A stretch of DNA of 16,525 nt from Micavibrio sp. UBA7689 (GTDB taxonomy: Bacteria > Pseudomonadota > Alphaproteobacteria > Micavibrionales > Micavibrionaceae). The notes beneath the pieces were generated by a model. The model made no database searches. It was not told where the DNA came from and saw nothing but the letters and a program-made list of their open reading frames with translations. A program made the translations under genes and the position numbers. The stretch covers positions 1 through 16,525 of the forward strand of contig DLGR01000027.1 in the NCBI GenBank assembly GCA_002482805.1, read 5' to 3'. Below, piece after piece: positions 7,185 through 15,271 of this stretch (position 1 is its first letter; each line of letters opens with the position of its first letter).

Positions 7185-8501
7185 CTATCGGATTTTAAAG
7201 AGCGGACGCAGAGGCTCACAGGTCAACGCGGCATCGATTGTGTTTGCCCTCAGGTTTACGGCGAGATTTTCAAGGAATTGTTTGTAGGCAGCAAGGCATA
7301 TCTGCATATCTTCGGCAGTATGGGCATAGGTAATGCTATGCGCACCCAAAGTAAGCACGCCCTGTTTCAACATTTCCTGCATGAAATAGGTTTTGATTTT
7401 GAAGTTGTCGGCGTTCGGGTGATCTTTTACGACCAGGAAATGCCAACCCGGATGGCCGGAAACAGACAAAGTATCCGAAAGCCCGTTTTCATGGATGAGT
7501 TTAGTCACGCCTTCTTTCAAAGCTATGCCGGTGTTGGCTATCTTCTTCAAAACAGGTTGCTTTTGCAATTTGTTCAGCACAGCTTTGGCGGCGGCAAGGG
7601 AGAGCAATTCCCCGCCATAGGTGAAGGAAAAGAAAATCTCTTCCATTTCATGCATGATATCGTCGCGGCCCGTGATGGCGGAAATGGGATAGCCGTTTGC
7701 CATGCCTTTGCCGAAAGTCGCAAGGTCCGGCGTAACGCCGAAATATTCCTGCGCCCCGCCATTGGCGAGACGAAAGCCCGTGACTGTTTCATCAAAGATA
7801 AAAAGTGCCCCGTTTTTGTGGCAAAGCGCTTTAAGTTCTTCATGATAGCCTTTGGCGGGTTCTGATACGTTCATCGGTTCCATGATGATGGCCGCCACCT
7901 GATCTTTATACTGATCGAACAGTTTTTTGGCGGCGTCGATATCATTATAGGGGAACAAATGCGTCAAATCGCGTGTTGCTTGCGGCACGCCCTTGTTGCG
8001 CGTGGTTGCGCCGATATACCAGTCCTGCCAGCCATGATAACCGCAAGATAAAACATGATCGCGGCCCGTAAAGGCGCGCGCTATGCGTATGGCACCCGCC
8101 GTGGCATCCGATCCGTTTTTGCCAAAACGTACTTTTTCCGCACACGGAATCATTTCGATCATTTTTTCGGCGACTTCTATTTCGAGTTCGTTGGAGAGCG
8201 AAAAAATAGTCCCTTTCTCCAATTGTTCTTTTACGGCCTTCGTAACATCGGGATCGTTGTATCCGAGCGTAATGGCAGCGAGCGCGTTGTTCAGGTCAAC
8301 ATATTCGTTGCCGTCTACGTCCCAAACGCGGGAGCCTTCTGCATGTGTGATGAAAAACGGTGAAGCACCAACTGGATATTGCGTACGGGATTTGCTGAAC
8401 GTTTGAGCGCCGAGTGGAATACTGCGCTCCGCCCTTGCCAGCATATCTTCGGATTTGCTGTAGCGGGTGTTTTTAATGCGGTCGGCGGGCAGCGGTTTCA
8501 T
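7185..8501 (-). CDS. Class-III aminotransferase, glutamate-1-semialdehyde aminomutase-like
   Basis: A 438-residue PLP enzyme of fold type I. GYHGW (154-158) and NGSDATAGAIRIAR bind the cofactor phosphate region, FDETVTGFR (236-244) holds the Asp (D237) that contacts the PLP nitrogen, and Lys265 in ATFGKGMANGYP is the Schiff-base lysine. It resembles HemL closely. The setting inside a nonulosonate operon, next to an aldo/keto reductase, and the divergent N-terminus argue that it acts on a sugar or a small keto/aldehyde substrate and not in heme synthesis. Such HemL paralogues occur in flagellar and surface glycan clusters. AGAAGGA lies five bases before the ATG, and the gap from the reductase stop is one base, so the pair is probably co-translated. 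Its product might be an amino-sugar precursor or an amino-acid-like substituent on Pse; that is inference. Confidence 0.85.
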   Translation of the reverse strand: MKPLPADRIKNTRYSKSEDMLARAERSIPLGAQTFSKSRTQYPVGASPFFITHAEGSRVWDVDGNEYVDLNNALAAITLGYNDPDVTKAVKEQLEKGTIFSLSNELEIEVAEKMIEMIPCAEKVRFGKNGSDATAGAIRIARAFTGRDHVLSCGYHGWQDWYIGATTRNKGVPQATRDLTHLFPYNDIDAAKKLFDQYKDQVAAIIMEPMNVSEPAKGYHEELKALCHKNGALFIFDETVTGFRLANGGAQEYFGVTPDLATFGKGMANGYPISAITGRDDIMHEMEEIFFSFTYGGELLSLAAAKAVLNKLQKQPVLKKIANTGIALKEGVTKLIHENGLSDTLSVSGHPGWHFLVVKDHPNADNFKIKTYFMQEMLKQGVLTLGAHSITYAHTAEDMQICLAAYKQFLENLAVNLRANTIDAALTCEPLRPLFKIR

Positions 8502-8502
8502 A

Positions 8503-9402
8503 TCATTCCTTCTTTCCCCATTCGGAGGGATTGATCAAATGTGCCGCAGATACAGCGATTTTGTCAAAGCAATCCTTAGGTAAAACGGGCAGATTCGCGG
8601 CCATTTCACACAGTTCCGTAAGCTGGTTTGCCGTGTTGACGCCGCAAATTACGCGGTCTATTTCGGACTGAGCCATCAGAAAGGCCAGTGCTCCCGATGT
8701 GGGCGAAATTTTCAGATCGGCGCAAATGGAAATGAAATCATCCAAAGATTTTTTGAGGCCTGCGAGGTGGGCCGGCAAATCTTGTGGTTTCATGAACACG
8801 ATTCCCTGCAGGAAGGCAGAGCGCACGTGGATTTCAACGCCGCGCTTTTTCAATTCCTTGAATATGCCGCTTTTGATAAGCCTTTGATCAAAAATGTTGG
8901 CGGGAATTTGGATAAGGTCGAATTCGTACAGGGTAAGTGCGCGCTGAATTTGGGATTCTTCATAGACGGATAGGCCAATTTTAGAGACTTTACCTGATTT
9001 TTTGAACATAAGCAGGTCTTCCATGATGCCTGCCCCGCCGCCGACAAAAATATCGTCAACCCAATGCACGAGCGCGCCGTAAATTTTTGTCTGCCCCAGC
9101 AAATGCAAGGATGTCTCGAAGCCGTCTTTTATGGCCTGACGATCTTCTTGCTCTATCGTCGCTTTTTTAATGGGCAGGATTTTGGTGACGACGGATAGAC
9201 CGCTAACCCCAGCTTTGCCCAAAACCTCTTCGCTCTGACCGTAACCGCGAGCGGTATCGAGCAGCGTGACGCCTTGTTTGCCGCATTCATCAAGGATAGC
9301 GCGGACTTCGTTTTGCGGAGTCTTACCACCTGCATTGGAAATTCCGTAGTCCAGACCGAACTGGACGGTGCCCAACCCCAATCTGGCGCGGTGATCATGC
9401 AT
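8503..9402 (-). CDS. Aldo/keto reductase
   Basis: A 299-residue NAD(P)H-dependent oxidoreductase with the aldo/keto reductase barrel. The catalytic tetrad is visible: D49 and Y54 in LLDTARGYGQSE, K74 in VVTKILP and H113 in GALVHWVDD. GLGTVQFGLDYG at 9-20 is the usual N-terminal strand, and FLMAQSEIDRVICGVNTANQL near the C-terminus is the cofactor-binding region. Proteins of this subgroup are regularly found beside HemL-like aminotransferases in surface-sugar clusters. The ATG (9402-9400) lies inside the end of the preceding gene with an 8-base overlap and no clear Shine-Dalgarno sequence, so translation is likely coupled. One base separates it from the aminotransferase gene, suggesting consecutive reactions. 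The substrate is not known. Confidence 0.88.
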   Translation of the reverse strand: MHDHRARLGLGTVQFGLDYGISNAGGKTPQNEVRAILDECGKQGVTLLDTARGYGQSEEVLGKAGVSGLSVVTKILPIKKATIEQEDRQAIKDGFETSLHLLGQTKIYGALVHWVDDIFVGGGAGIMEDLLMFKKSGKVSKIGLSVYEESQIQRALTLYEFDLIQIPANIFDQRLIKSGIFKELKKRGVEIHVRSAFLQGIVFMKPQDLPAHLAGLKKSLDDFISICADLKISPTSGALAFLMAQSEIDRVICGVNTANQLTELCEMAANLPVLPKDCFDKIAVSAAHLINPSEWGKKE

Positions 9403-11050
9403 AATAATGATGGAAAAATTCGTGGTTTGAATTCTTTGAAGGCGCGGTTTCCAAATCTTGGCGCAGGGCGGACCAATCTATTTGCTTTCTGTTGTCTTCA
9501 TCGAACCGGCCATCGGTGATCGGGCATCTCTTGGAGAAAAGCGTGCGACCTTTAACCGTCCAAGGATGGTTGTAAAAATCTATCAGGTGCATGGGAATAT
9601 TGGTTTGCAGGCTGGCTGATATTGCCGTCGTGTATAAGGAATCGAAAAGCAGAAGATCAAAATCTTCCAGTACATCTTCGACTTTTCTTGTTTCCACGCG
9701 TGCGCCGAGTTCGTTTGTAAAATAATCCGGCGGCAAAATGGCGCTTTCGGGGTGGATTTTGATGATAACGTTATAACCCCAAGATTTTAAGGCCGTTATA
9801 AGACGCGCTTGCCAATCTACATGCACGATATCCGGCGAGCAAGGGCCCATGCGTCCGCGATCGCCATCAAATATTGTTGCCATGAAGGCTATATTTTTGA
9901 CTTTGAAATTGGGGGTTGCAAAGCGAGGGTAGATTTTTAGTTGCGGTCTTGAGTTGCCTGTGTCGGGAACGCCACGAATAGCCGGAATTTTGCCATCCAG
10001 CTTAGGCCAGTTTGGAGCATGCGCTTTTAATTCTGCAGCCTGTCCTTCGTTAAAAGTGAAATATTCATCGCAGGACCAAAGCTCTGTAAAACCTGTCATC
10101 ACATTGTCAACATGTCCCTGCCCCGCACCGTGATCATGCCCTGCTACAAAGCCGCTGCGATTTTTGACTTCATGGCGAAGCATCGTATCCCAGATGTAGC
10201 CTGCCGTTCCTGTCCATAAATTCTGCGGAACTTCTATATCGGGTGATTTTAAACGGTTTTGATGGATGCGGACCATAGCCGATCCATCACTGAGAACGCG
10301 GGAAAGATGTTCTGATGCCATTTTTGGCATTGGTACGTTCTCTGCAGTAAATAATCTTTTTACTTCATCCATGATGGCAGATTCAAATTTTATGTTGGCG
10401 TTTCTTTTCTCCTTTTGAATGTCTTCTTCGGATATCGGGGAAAACCAACGTTCCGTGCGGCAAAATATCACATCTTTGTCGGCGCAAGAGGCGTGACGCG
10501 ATAGAAGCGGTATCCTTTGCGAGGCGATGATGGATGTTTTTAGCGCGGCGGGGGTTACACGGGTCACAAGCATGTTGTTGACCGTAACGCGCCCCCCCTT
10601 CATCTTCAGAAGTTGAAAAGCTTTCATGGCAAAAGAGATGTTCAGTCTTTGTCTAAAGCCTGATTTTTTTGCTTTTTCATTTCTTAAATTTTTTAAAAAT
10701 CCCGGCTCGGGATATCCGGTTTTAGTAAAGGCCGCATTCCAGATACGAAGACGTTCGGGGAGGAAAATATTTCTATTAGCCTTCATTGCGCCTTCGCGCA
10801 GAGCTTCCGCCCAAAAGATGGTCATTGATTCCGCTACGAACTGTTTTGAGAGTATTTTGTAGGAAGGCTCCTGATCCGCGTTTTCGTGGATTTTGTCCGT
10901 GTAGGAGTTGACCAAAGAAACAAAGAAGCGGTTGCGGGATGCATAGGAGCTTGGCCAAAAGAAATTGGCGACGCCGTGTTCGTTTATTTCCATGTCGTGA
11001 ACATCATAGGAAATATCGAACATCTCTTTTTCGCTCTTCCGGACCATCAT
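9395..11050 (-). CDS. Large protein with GT-B-like C-terminus, candidate glycosyl or polyol-phosphate transferase
   Basis: A 551-residue protein I do not recognise as a named family. The C-terminal part looks like the nucleotide-binding half of GT-B enzymes of the CDP-glycerol glycerophosphotransferase or capsule type: an Arg-rich helix (VDWQARLITALKSWG), then KIHPES (431-436), then LLFDSLYTTAISASLQTNIPMHLIDF (about 467-492). The middle has SGFVAGHDHGAGQGHVDNVMTGFTELWSCDEYFTFN, rich in His and Gly. The N-terminal half is basic and lacks clear motifs. There is no signal peptide or membrane segment, so it is probably cytoplasmic. It overlaps the flavoprotein gene upstream (ATGA) and the reductase gene downstream (8 bases). 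Part of its N-terminal coding region looks AT-richer than pseB. It could be the transferase that attaches the finished sugar. Confidence 0.55.
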   Translation of the reverse strand: MMVRKSEKEMFDISYDVHDMEINEHGVANFFWPSSYASRNRFFVSLVNSYTDKIHENADQEPSYKILSKQFVAESMTIFWAEALREGAMKANRNIFLPERLRIWNAAFTKTGYPEPGFLKNLRNEKAKKSGFRQRLNISFAMKAFQLLKMKGGRVTVNNMLVTRVTPAALKTSIIASQRIPLLSRHASCADKDVIFCRTERWFSPISEEDIQKEKRNANIKFESAIMDEVKRLFTAENVPMPKMASEHLSRVLSDGSAMVRIHQNRLKSPDIEVPQNLWTGTAGYIWDTMLRHEVKNRSGFVAGHDHGAGQGHVDNVMTGFTELWSCDEYFTFNEGQAAELKAHAPNWPKLDGKIPAIRGVPDTGNSRPQLKIYPRFATPNFKVKNIAFMATIFDGDRGRMGPCSPDIVHVDWQARLITALKSWGYNVIIKIHPESAILPPDYFTNELGARVETRKVEDVLEDFDLLLFDSLYTTAISASLQTNIPMHLIDFYNHPWTVKGRTLFSKRCPITDGRFDEDNRKQIDWSALRQDLETAPSKNSNHEFFHHYYA

Positions 11051-12444
11051 CCTGCAACTGCCTTGACCAGCGTTTCATGGACGTTGCCCATGATAGGTAT
11101 CTGGCCGTGACCGCCACCTGATCTGTTTCCGGCAAAGTATACATAAGGAAATGCCTTTTCCAGTATATTCATTTGATCATCGTATGTTTCGCTCGCCCCG
11201 GGTTTGAGGATCGGAAAGCCGCCCGCCTTATGCGCTATATTGCACCAGAGCATTTTCGATTCCGTCGGAATGATGTTCGTTGTCTTTAATTCGTTGAATA
11301 TTTTTTGTTTGGATTCTTCGGTGTCCACAATCGGCTCTTTGCCCAGAATTTCCACTGTGCCCCTGTAGAATGAGGACAAAGACGGGGAAAAATTATCGTA
11401 CAGGGTTGTTCTGTAGGATAGGAAATTCTGATCAAGATTCGTGATCCAGTAAGGGCGCGATACGGGCTTTTGATCCGTGATAAAATGCATCACTGAAACC
11501 GAGCGCATCTCAGGCTTGGAGGAAGGAACCGTTGTTTTCGTCATCAATGCGAGAAGGATGGCGGGAAGACACCAGATCAGCATATCGCAGGAGATTTTTT
11601 TTCCGTCGGAAAGCGTGACACAGGGCTTGGATTTGCCATCGCCGCTATCCAGCGCCGTTATGCTTCTTTCCGTTATGATTTCCACCCCCTCTTCCTTTAG
11701 GTTTTTGGCCATCGTATCAAGCCATACGCCAATACCGCCTTTTTTGGGGTAGAATTTTGTTATGTTGGATTTGCTGTCATTGCAATCCGCAAAGGCAATG
11801 CGCCAATCCCATGCAGGATTTTTCTTGAGAGCAATGGCTTTTTCCCGATCTGTCAAAATCAGACGGGAAGAAAAGAGTTTGTCTTCCATAGACAAGGAAA
11901 GGTCTTGCATGGGCATGCCCGTGAGTTTTTTGTAAATGTCTTTTAATATTTGGGCTGTTGCGGTTTCGCCATACCGTTTAACGCATACATCATGTAGCCC
12001 CTTTGCATTGCTTGCGGCGGTTGTCTTTTCGTCTACGAGCTTTTCGATTTCTTTAAAAATAGTTTCGGTTTTTTGTTTTTCAAGATTACGGACGTCAAGG
12101 CAGCCGCTGGCATCATACAGTGCACCGTTGTAATAATGGCCTTCCTGCAAGCTGTTATCGAACTGGGTATATTTTTGCTGGTCTATGTCTTGCTCGATAA
12201 TACCATTAATTTTGCTATCCTTTTGTGTGAGCACAAAATGTGTGCCGTAGTCGAAGGAGAAGTCTTCACCGTTTCCGAGTGGGTTGCTCACATTTACGCT
12301 TTGCAGTAGCCCGCCGACGCGTGGGGCTTTTTCAATGATATAGATTTTATTGGCGCCCAACGTTCTTAGAACCCTTGCTGCGAACAAGCCGGCCAGCCCA
12401 CCGCCTGCAATCACATAGGTTTTGCTTTCAGCGGAAGCGCTCAT
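11047..12444 (-). CDS. FAD-dependent oxidoreductase (amine oxidase / UDP-galactopyranose mutase-like)
   Basis: A 465-residue flavoprotein. GGGLAGLFAARVL (14-26), E38 and RVGGLL (42-47) form the dinucleotide-binding fold with the acidic residue that holds the FAD ribose. The C-terminal YFAGNRSGGGHGQIPIMG is the second FAD-contact segment of the amine oxidase, phytoene desaturase and protoporphyrinogen oxidase superfamily. The middle has GTHFVL and repeated acidic-aromatic segments that I cannot place. No membrane anchor is evident. The start is ATG 12444-12442, which shares its A with the TGA of the methyltransferase gene (TGATG); a TTG directly before it would add one residue. An AGAAG lies just upstream. 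Such enzymes in sugar operons can isomerise or oxidise sugars; the reaction here is unknown. Confidence 0.8.
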   Translation of the reverse strand: MSASAESKTYVIAGGGLAGLFAARVLRTLGANKIYIIEKAPRVGGLLQSVNVSNPLGNGEDFSFDYGTHFVLTQKDSKINGIIEQDIDQQKYTQFDNSLQEGHYYNGALYDASGCLDVRNLEKQKTETIFKEIEKLVDEKTTAASNAKGLHDVCVKRYGETATAQILKDIYKKLTGMPMQDLSLSMEDKLFSSRLILTDREKAIALKKNPAWDWRIAFADCNDSKSNITKFYPKKGGIGVWLDTMAKNLKEEGVEIITERSITALDSGDGKSKPCVTLSDGKKISCDMLIWCLPAILLALMTKTTVPSSKPEMRSVSVMHFITDQKPVSRPYWITNLDQNFLSYRTTLYDNFSPSLSSFYRGTVEILGKEPIVDTEESKQKIFNELKTTNIIPTESKMLWCNIAHKAGGFPILKPGASETYDDQMNILEKAFPYVYFAGNRSGGGHGQIPIMGNVHETLVKAVAG

Positions 12445-13184
12445 CAATCTTCTCTTTTATATTCAGGGCCAACTATGAGAATGTCTTCGCGCGTGTTACC
12501 GAAGGGAAGATTTTGCGGCTGATCAACAATATAGGCATGAAAGCCGCTGGAACGTATATGTTTGATCAGGTTCAGCACATATTCATCATCCATGACGACG
12601 GCCGTGTCTTTTTCGGTGCGGAAAGCGGCGACTTCATCGTTCGCACTCAAGGATGCACATAGTTTCTCCCATTCTTTTTGGAATTCTTTACCGCGCTTCG
12701 AATTTATAAAGCGTTTCTTTTTGTCCGTGTTGGCAATATCGCCCAGCAAAACGCGGCCATTGGGCGATAGAATATTCAAGGCTTTGTCGACGAATGCATA
12801 AACTATTTCGGTGGTGGGTAGCGCGGGAACAACGCTGTAGGCCAGAATTTTCGTGAATTTTTGCGTGCCAAAATCCAGTTCGGTGAAATTGCCGCTTATC
12901 GTCTTTACATTCGCGGGCAGCTTTTTTTCGTTTTTCAGCTTGGTGATAACGTTTTGGTGATCGCAGCAAACAGCTTGTTTGACGATATTGGCAATCGGAA
13001 AAAGATTGAGCCCCATGCCGCATCCGATATCGAGAAAGACATCATCCTTGTTAATGCAAAGTTTTTGCATGACGTCTGCGGGGACAAATTTTTCGCCTTC
13101 TTGCTGCGCAAGGTGGCGGCCGTTCTGATGAACTTCGAGAACGCCTGCATCCGCCATACGGCCATATACATCAAAGTGCGTCAT
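12444..13184 (-). CDS. Class I SAM-dependent methyltransferase
   Basis: A 246-residue protein with the Rossmann-type SAM-binding fold. Motif I is VFLDIGCGMGLNL (49-61), the acidic end of strand 2 is VCCDHQN, and the post-motif region GRVLLGDIANTDKKKRF follows. It has no transmembrane helices. AGAGGA at 13197-13192, seven bases before the ATG, is a good ribosome site, and the start also overlaps the stop of the FemAB-like gene as ATGA. The stop overlaps the flavoprotein start as TGATG. Nothing in the sequence gives its substrate. By context it may methylate a nonulosonate or an N- or O-substituent, but a small-molecule target is also possible. It is unrelated in detail to the TylF-like enzyme encoded elsewhere in the cluster. 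Confidence 0.85.
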   Translation of the reverse strand: MTHFDVYGRMADAGVLEVHQNGRHLAQQEGEKFVPADVMQKLCINKDDVFLDIGCGMGLNLFPIANIVKQAVCCDHQNVITKLKNEKKLPANVKTISGNFTELDFGTQKFTKILAYSVVPALPTTEIVYAFVDKALNILSPNGRVLLGDIANTDKKKRFINSKRGKEFQKEWEKLCASLSANDEVAAFRTEKDTAVVMDDEYVLNLIKHIRSSGFHAYIVDQPQNLPFGNTREDILIVGPEYKRED

Positions 13185-14095
13185 GCCTTGTTCCTCTGGT
13201 TGTCATAAATTGGGATAGTCCATTCATAGAAGGGTGTCAAGGAAGGCACAAACCCCTTCTTGAATTTACCGATATTCATCTCCTTTTCGGTCGCTTCGCC
13301 TTCGACGGGCATGACGCCAAGATTGAAATTTTTCTGGCCCCTGCTTTTGGCGCGCAACATGCCTTTATAAACATTGGCATGTGCCAGAGGTTTATCGAAC
13401 AAGTCACGATTATAGACGGCAACCGCGTAACTTGTCGTCTGGCCGTAATCGGTGAACAATGCGGAAGATACAAGCCCATGCGGCTCGAGATAACCCATGA
13501 GCAATTCCGCCTCGCCTGCCTCGATCATTTCCAATTGTACGTTCCAAGTTTCGGCGGAGCGTGTCTTTCTACCCGCAACATGCAGATGAAACGCTTCGAA
13601 CTCACGAAAAGCTTTTTCATCTGCGTTGTCTTTGGTGATGGCCTTAAAGGTCATTTCGGCTCGGCCATTATTGATAAGTGATTTAAAGCTTTTCCGCACG
13701 CCTGCGTGCAACTCGGCCTCGGTCCGCGTAAGATCTATTAGGCCCCGGAATTTTTGCTTTGATTGCGCCTTTTGGAGAGCGGTGCCATCTATGAGAGCGA
13801 CTTTTACCTCTGCGAGGCCGTGGTTTAGCGCTAGTCCGCAAAGATTGTCGATCACATCATCCTTGCCATGAATTTCGGCACCGCTGCCGTTAAAGCCCGA
13901 TGTCGTGTTATTGTATTTGTGATAGAGAACACAGGTGTGGCCTATGAAGAATGACAGGTCTTTGAATGTTTCCCCATGTTCGTGGCGGCGATAGCGGGAT
14001 TCCAATTCAAATTGCACGGGATTGGGAAGGCCTTCTGTGCGTGTATCTGCCAGAAGCCTCAAAAATTCTTTTGGCTGTGAATCATAAACAATCAT
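13181..14095 (-). CDS. FemAB/GNAT-like acyltransferase, candidate PseH substitute
   Basis: A 304-residue protein with features of the FemAB-related GNAT superfamily. RKSFKSLINNG (134-144) and FHLHVAGRKTRSAETW (169-184) resemble the helix and Arg-rich loop of these acyltransferases. They are followed by a strand-turn-strand stretch (AELLMGYLEPHGLVSSALFTDYG) and MLRAKSRGQKNFNLGVM near 245-262. It directly follows pseC, with TAA-ATC-ATG spacing, where pseH would be expected, and no other GNAT-type gene is present. I infer that it may acylate the 4-amino group of UDP-4-amino-4,6-dideoxy-N-acetyl-L-altrosamine. It is about twice the length of canonical PseH, so it may instead add an amino acid or a longer acyl group. 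No strong ribosome site is visible. The fold call is moderate and the role is speculative. Confidence 0.6.
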   Translation of the reverse strand: MIVYDSQPKEFLRLLADTRTEGLPNPVQFELESRYRRHEHGETFKDLSFFIGHTCVLYHKYNNTTSGFNGSGAEIHGKDDVIDNLCGLALNHGLAEVKVALIDGTALQKAQSKQKFRGLIDLTRTEAELHAGVRKSFKSLINNGRAEMTFKAITKDNADEKAFREFEAFHLHVAGRKTRSAETWNVQLEMIEAGEAELLMGYLEPHGLVSSALFTDYGQTTSYAVAVYNRDLFDKPLAHANVYKGMLRAKSRGQKNFNLGVMPVEGEATEKEMNIGKFKKGFVPSLTPFYEWTIPIYDNQRNKA

Positions 14096-14098
14096 GAT

Positions 14099-15271
14099 TT
14101 ACGCTTTCAGGCATTCTTCCAGTTGTTCGACGACATATAAAACGTCTTCGTCTTTCATGGTCGGAAACAGCGGGAGCGAAAGCGTGCGCTCGTAATAGGT
14201 TTTGGCGCCTTCCAAAACTTTTTTGCCATACAACCCGGTATAATATTGCTGGGTATGAACAGGGATGTAATGAACCTGCGTGCCGATGCCGCGTTCCTTT
14301 AATTTGTCCATCACGGCTTTGCGTGTGGTTCCAAGTGCGTCGAAATTGATGCGGGCCGCGTAAAGATGCCAACCGACTTTGCCTTTGGAGATTATTTTCG
14401 GAGGTAAGGCATGCGGGGCAAGTTTGGCAATATGTTTGTTGTAGAGCGCGACAAGCTCCGCGCGGCGTTCCAGAAACTTATCCAGCTTTTTCATTTGCGA
14501 AATACCGAGTGCACAGAGAATATCGGGCTCGCGGTAGTTGTAACCCAGTTCCGGCATTTCATAGACCCAAGGTGCGATATCGGGACGCGCCTGCATCCCG
14601 TGATGACGTAAACGTTTCAAACGGGTGGCGACTTCGTTATCGTTGGTTGTGATAGCTCCGCCTTCTCCCATCGCGATGGTTTTAACGGGGTGGAAGGAAA
14701 AAGTTGCCAAATCTTCTATGGCGCAGGAGCCTGCCATTTGCCATTTGCCATTAACGGAATATTCGGAACCCAGCGCGTGGCACGTGTCCGTGATGATTTT
14801 CAGATTGTTGCGATCCGCGATTTCCTTGACCGATTCAAGGTCTACGCATTGCCCTGCCAAATGTACAGGCAGAACGGCCTTGGCTTTGCCGTTGGCTTCT
14901 TTCAGCGCGGCCTGCAAGGTCTCTGCCGTCATAAGGCCTGTATCAGGGTCCACATCTGCAAACACAACATCCGCGCCGCAATAACGCGCCCCGTTGGCGG
15001 TGGCCAGAAACGTAACTGTCGGTACGATTGCAACGTCGCCTTCTTTCAAGCCTGCAGCGAGGCAGGCCAGATGCAGGGCTGTCGTGCCGTTGTTCAAAAT
15101 TACGGAGTGTTTAGCGTCTGTTTTTTGGCAGAGAATTTCTTCGAGTTCGGCGACCTTCGGCCCTGTCGTCAGATAGTCACCGCGTAAGGATTCCGATACA
15201 GCCTTGATGTCGTCATCGTCTATGCATTGACGGCCGTAAGGTAAAAACCCATTGGGCGGCGATGCGCTCAT
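14099..15271 (-). CDS. pseC: UDP-4-amino-4,6-dideoxy-N-acetyl-beta-L-altrosamine transaminase
   Basis: A 390-residue aminotransferase of the DegT/DnrJ/EryC1 family, the second step of Pse synthesis. It transfers an amino group, normally from glutamate, to C4 of the keto-sugar made by PseB. PLP-binding residues are visible: NGTTALH (61-67), TDTCHALGSEY (161-171, with Asp162) and Lys196 in TFSFHPVKTIAMGEGG. The N-terminal FLPYGRQCIDDDDI is typical of PseC. RLRHHGMQ and PELGYNYREPDILCALG follow, with Arg contacts for the substrate. The C-terminal HYIPVHTQQYYTGLYG and SLPLFPTM are diagnostic of the sugar aminotransferase family. The ATG overlaps the pseB stop as ATGA. The gene order pseB-pseC is the common one. 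Confidence 0.93.
   Translation of the reverse strand: MSASPPNGFLPYGRQCIDDDDIKAVSESLRGDYLTTGPKVAELEEILCQKTDAKHSVILNNGTTALHLACLAAGLKEGDVAIVPTVTFLATANGARYCGADVVFADVDPDTGLMTAETLQAALKEANGKAKAVLPVHLAGQCVDLESVKEIADRNNLKIITDTCHALGSEYSVNGKWQMAGSCAIEDLATFSFHPVKTIAMGEGGAITTNDNEVATRLKRLRHHGMQARPDIAPWVYEMPELGYNYREPDILCALGISQMKKLDKFLERRAELVALYNKHIAKLAPHALPPKIISKGKVGWHLYAARINFDALGTTRKAVMDKLKERGIGTQVHYIPVHTQQYYTGLYGKKVLEGAKTYYERTLSLPLFPTMKDEDVLYVVEQLEECLKA

Noticed and set aside
7143..7865. A 240-codon plus-strand open frame opposite the aminotransferase gene
   Set aside because: The opposite strand encodes a complete PLP enzyme with all key residues; the plus-strand frame shows no motifs and no ribosome site.
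7185..8501. Assignment as the housekeeping heme enzyme HemL
   Set aside because: It lies inside a tightly coupled Pse operon with a partner reductase, and no other heme gene is near, so a sugar-related role is more likely, although it cannot be excluded.
10588..10680. Short homopolymer runs (six C, seven T) in the GT-B-like gene, considered as phase-variation tracts
   Set aside because: They are too short for typical slipped-strand switching, and the reading frame is intact.
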